DNA of 64,000 nucleotides from an uncultured bacterium (GTDB lineage Bacteria; Planctomycetota; GCA-002687715). A program made the position numbers and the translations under genes. The stretch is taken from contig CADEGH010000006.1 of the NCBI GenBank assembly GCA_902826835.1, positions 165,711 through 229,710 of the forward strand. Direction: 5' to 3'. Below, in pieces: positions 62,188 to 64,000 of this stretch. The notes below the pieces were generated by a model that saw nothing but the letters and a program-made list of their open reading frames with translations, searched no databases and had not been told where the DNA came from. Numbering within the stretch: the stretch's first letter is position 1; each line of letters begins with the position of its first letter.

Positions 62188-63765
62188 ATGACCGCTCTTC
62201 GTCTCAGCCTTGTGATGGCTGTCTCGGCCGCCGCTGGCGTCGCCCAGCTTGGCGGCATCTACACCATCAACCCGATGCAGCCCGCGGGAGGCAACAACTT
62301 CACCACGATCGGGGCCGCGCTGACGGCCCTGCACAGCCAAACGGTCATCGCTCCCGTCAACTTTCAGGTGTACGACGACGCGGGTCCGTGGACGGAAGCC
62401 AACCCGGTCGCGACGTTTATCAACGGAGGCACCGCGGTCATCTCGGTGAGGGCGCCCCTGACCATGGGCATCAGTGCGGCGAACCCAGTGGTCTTCGAAG
62501 CGGCCCCTGGAGAGTTCCCGGTTCTCGATGCGACGGGTCAGCCCTTTGGGGTCGTCCTGCACGGCACGCAGTTCGTCACCATCAAGGGATTCGAGATTCT
62601 CAACGCCACCTCCGACGGGGTCAACATCTATACCGACGCCCTTTCCCAGGCTCAGGCCAACCTCTTCAGCAACGCGGTGATCGGCTGCCGCATCCATGAC
62701 ATCGGCGGCTGCGGGATCAGCATCTACCAGAACGGCGGATCGCCCTCCATCGCGTTCGAAGGCACGATCATTCGCAACAACTTCCTGTGGCGTTGCCAAG
62801 TCACGCACGCCGGCGGCAACGCCACCTGGCGCAACGGCTATTTGAACGAACGCCGCAGCATCCGCGCGATCATCGAGAACAACACATTTTTTGCCGATAC
62901 CGGGGTCGGGCCGACCTTCGGCGTCTATTGCACTTACTACGCGGCCCCGATCGGCGGTCCCGCCGCGTCCTTCTTCAACAACATCATCGTAAAGACAGTT
63001 GCCAACGGCAACGTCATCCGCCATATCGACGCGGCGAGCTTCCCCCTCACGCAAGACAACAACGTTTACGAAGATCTATCAGGCGGCCAGTTCCTCGGAG
63101 GAGCCAGCGGGGTGGCCGCGACTTTTGCGGCCGCGCAGGCGGCGTATCCGACGTTGGATGCGAATGGGCGCAGCGGCCCGGTGCTGCTGGCCAACGGGCC
63201 CACTGGTGACCTGCACTTGACGGCAGGCAGCTTGGCAATCGACGCCGGGGCCCCGATCGCGGCGATCACGGACGACATCGATGGCGAAACCCGCCCGGTC
63301 GGCTCCGCGTACGACGCCGGCGCCGACGAGTTCTCGGTGGCCGGGGCGAGTGTGACCGCGATAGGCTCCGGCTGCCCCGGCTCCGGAAGCCTCGTCCCCA
63401 TTTTGGCTGGAAATTCCCTGCCGACCCTCGGCAACTTGACCTTTGCCCTCGAGATCGGGAACGCCGCTCCGCAGTCCGCCGCGTTCTTGTTTCCCTCCCT
63501 CGCCGCCGCGACCCCCGCGATTCCGGTCGGCGGGAGCTGCCTCGTCCACATCGACCTCGTCACCATGCAACTGCTCACGTCTTCCGGATTCGGTCCGTTC
63601 GGACCAAACCAGACGGATAACACCGGCTACACATCCTTCCCGCTTCCGATCCCGGCCCTTCCCAGTCTCATCGGCGCGTCCATCTATTGGCAAGCGGGAA
63701 TCTCGGATGTCGGCTCCCCCACCGGCTTCACTCTCACCAACGCGGTCGCAACGTTGCTCTTTTGA
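62188..63765 (+). CDS. Secreted right-handed beta-helix protein with C-terminal module
   Basis: A 525-aa protein with a signal peptide (LSLVMAVSAAAGVAQ). Residues ~30-390 show the short alternating hydrophobic coils of a parallel beta-helix (VTIKGFEILNATSDGVNIYT, NAVIGCRIHDIGGCGISIY, IIRNNFLWRC), ending with GSAYDAGADEFS as in other planctomycete beta-helix proteins. The last ~130 residues begin IGSGCPGSGSLVP and form the beta-sandwich-like module also seen in other secreted proteins here. It is probably exported and surface-linked; no catalytic residues are obvious. Confidence 0.8.
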   Translation: MTALRLSLVMAVSAAAGVAQLGGIYTINPMQPAGGNNFTTIGAALTALHSQTVIAPVNFQVYDDAGPWTEANPVATFINGGTAVISVRAPLTMGISAANPVVFEAAPGEFPVLDATGQPFGVVLHGTQFVTIKGFEILNATSDGVNIYTDALSQAQANLFSNAVIGCRIHDIGGCGISIYQNGGSPSIAFEGTIIRNNFLWRCQVTHAGGNATWRNGYLNERRSIRAIIENNTFFADTGVGPTFGVYCTYYAAPIGGPAASFFNNIIVKTVANGNVIRHIDAASFPLTQDNNVYEDLSGGQFLGGASGVAATFAAAQAAYPTLDANGRSGPVLLANGPTGDLHLTAGSLAIDAGAPIAAITDDIDGETRPVGSAYDAGADEFSVAGASVTAIGSGCPGSGSLVPILAGNSLPTLGNLTFALEIGNAAPQSAAFLFPSLAAATPAIPVGGSCLVHIDLVTMQLLTSSGFGPFGPNQTDNTGYTSFPLPIPALPSLIGASIYWQAGISDVGSPTGFTLTNAVATLLF

Positions 63766-63766
63766 A

Positions 63767-64000
63767 TCACGGTAGCGGCTTGCGCCACTTCCAGACCACG
63801 CCGTCTTCCGCATGGTCGAGGCTTCCGATCAGCTCGAATCCGAGCTTTCCCAGAATCGCGGTAGAGGCCCCGCGCGTCGGGAGCGTATGGGCGATGAAGG
63901 CCGGTCGCTCCTCCGATTCCGCCCGAGCGCGACTCATCAACTCCTGAGCCATCGCGGTGGCAACTCCCCGTCCTTCCCCACCGGGAAACGTGAAATAAGC
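63767..64000 (-). CDS. GNAT acetyltransferase (right edge, partial)
   Basis: The frame stays open to the right edge, so the N-terminus is missing. The visible 78 residues include the acetyl-CoA-binding motif of GNAT enzymes (GGEGRGVATAMAQELM, then SRARAESEERPAFIAHTL) and the C-terminal block ILGKLGFELIG followed by a strand. It transfers an acetyl group to an unknown amine. It converges with the beta-helix gene one base away. Confidence 0.8.
   Translation of the reverse strand, partial: AYFTFPGGEGRGVATAMAQELMSRARAESEERPAFIAHTLPTRGASTAILGKLGFELIGSLDHAEDGVVWKWRKPLP

Overview
This GC-rich window looks like chromosome of a bacterium of the Planctomycetota, possibly one of the marine lineages rich in secreted proteins that share a C-terminal beta-sandwich-like module. 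The markers are a PVC-type membrane-bound dehydrogenase with a heme-binding CxxCH domain, a DUF1549/DUF1553 (PSCyt) protein next to a DUF1501 protein, DUF1080 domains, several sulfatases, a NamZ (DUF1343) muramidase and futalosine-pathway menaquinone genes. The taxon is inferred from gene content only. I saw no rRNA, tRNA, insertion sequence, prophage or CRISPR array.

Layout. 1-10.7 kb: secreted and PVC-type proteins (edge fragment, methyltransferase with a MORN-like partner, nidogen-like secreted protein, 1702-aa VCBS/dehydrogenase/HEAT/cytochrome protein, double DUF1080 protein). 10.7-15.4 kb: a compact minus-strand operon of porin, lipoprotein transglutaminase, TusA-like protein, DsrE-like protein and a TusA::core-MetE fusion. 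15.7-21.4 kb: TPR-thioredoxin protein, class I fumarase and sodium:solute symporter. 21.5-28.3 kb: a minus-strand run with MqnD and MqnB, an amidoligase cassette (C39-like peptidase, RimK-like ATP-grasp, GCS2 ligase), a PilZ protein and a Dus enzyme. 28.4-34.4 kb: Fe-S photolyase, SDR, SET protein, SYLF lipoprotein, NamZ and an RsmB-like methyltransferase.

34.4-39.3 kb is the most notable region. A strongly foldable RNA ending in an intrinsic terminator lies just before an ATP-grasp gene. That gene is followed by a SenB-type glycosyltransferase fused to EgtD, then an EgtB/SenA-type enzyme. This is a predicted selenoneine locus: SenB makes the selenosugar, EgtD makes hercynine, and SenA joins them. 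The EgtD part carries an in-frame TGA followed by a SECIS-like hairpin. A second gene at 52.3 kb has TGA exactly where the first Cys of a thioredoxin WCGPC motif belongs, again followed by a SECIS-like hairpin. That gene is very probably a genuine selenoprotein, so the organism probably uses selenium in both a protein and a small molecule.

39.5-64 kb: a PSCyt/DUF1501/cytochrome-LRR operon, MsrA, sulfatases, the selenoprotein, a LysM plus two membrane-protein cassette, a class C beta-lactamase-fold hydrolase, an M14 carboxypeptidase, an arsenic pair (ArsC and aquaglyceroporin), a second transglutaminase, a beta-helix protein and a GNAT fragment at the right edge. Many neighbouring genes overlap by ATGA or GTGA, so operon calls are often firm even where function is not.
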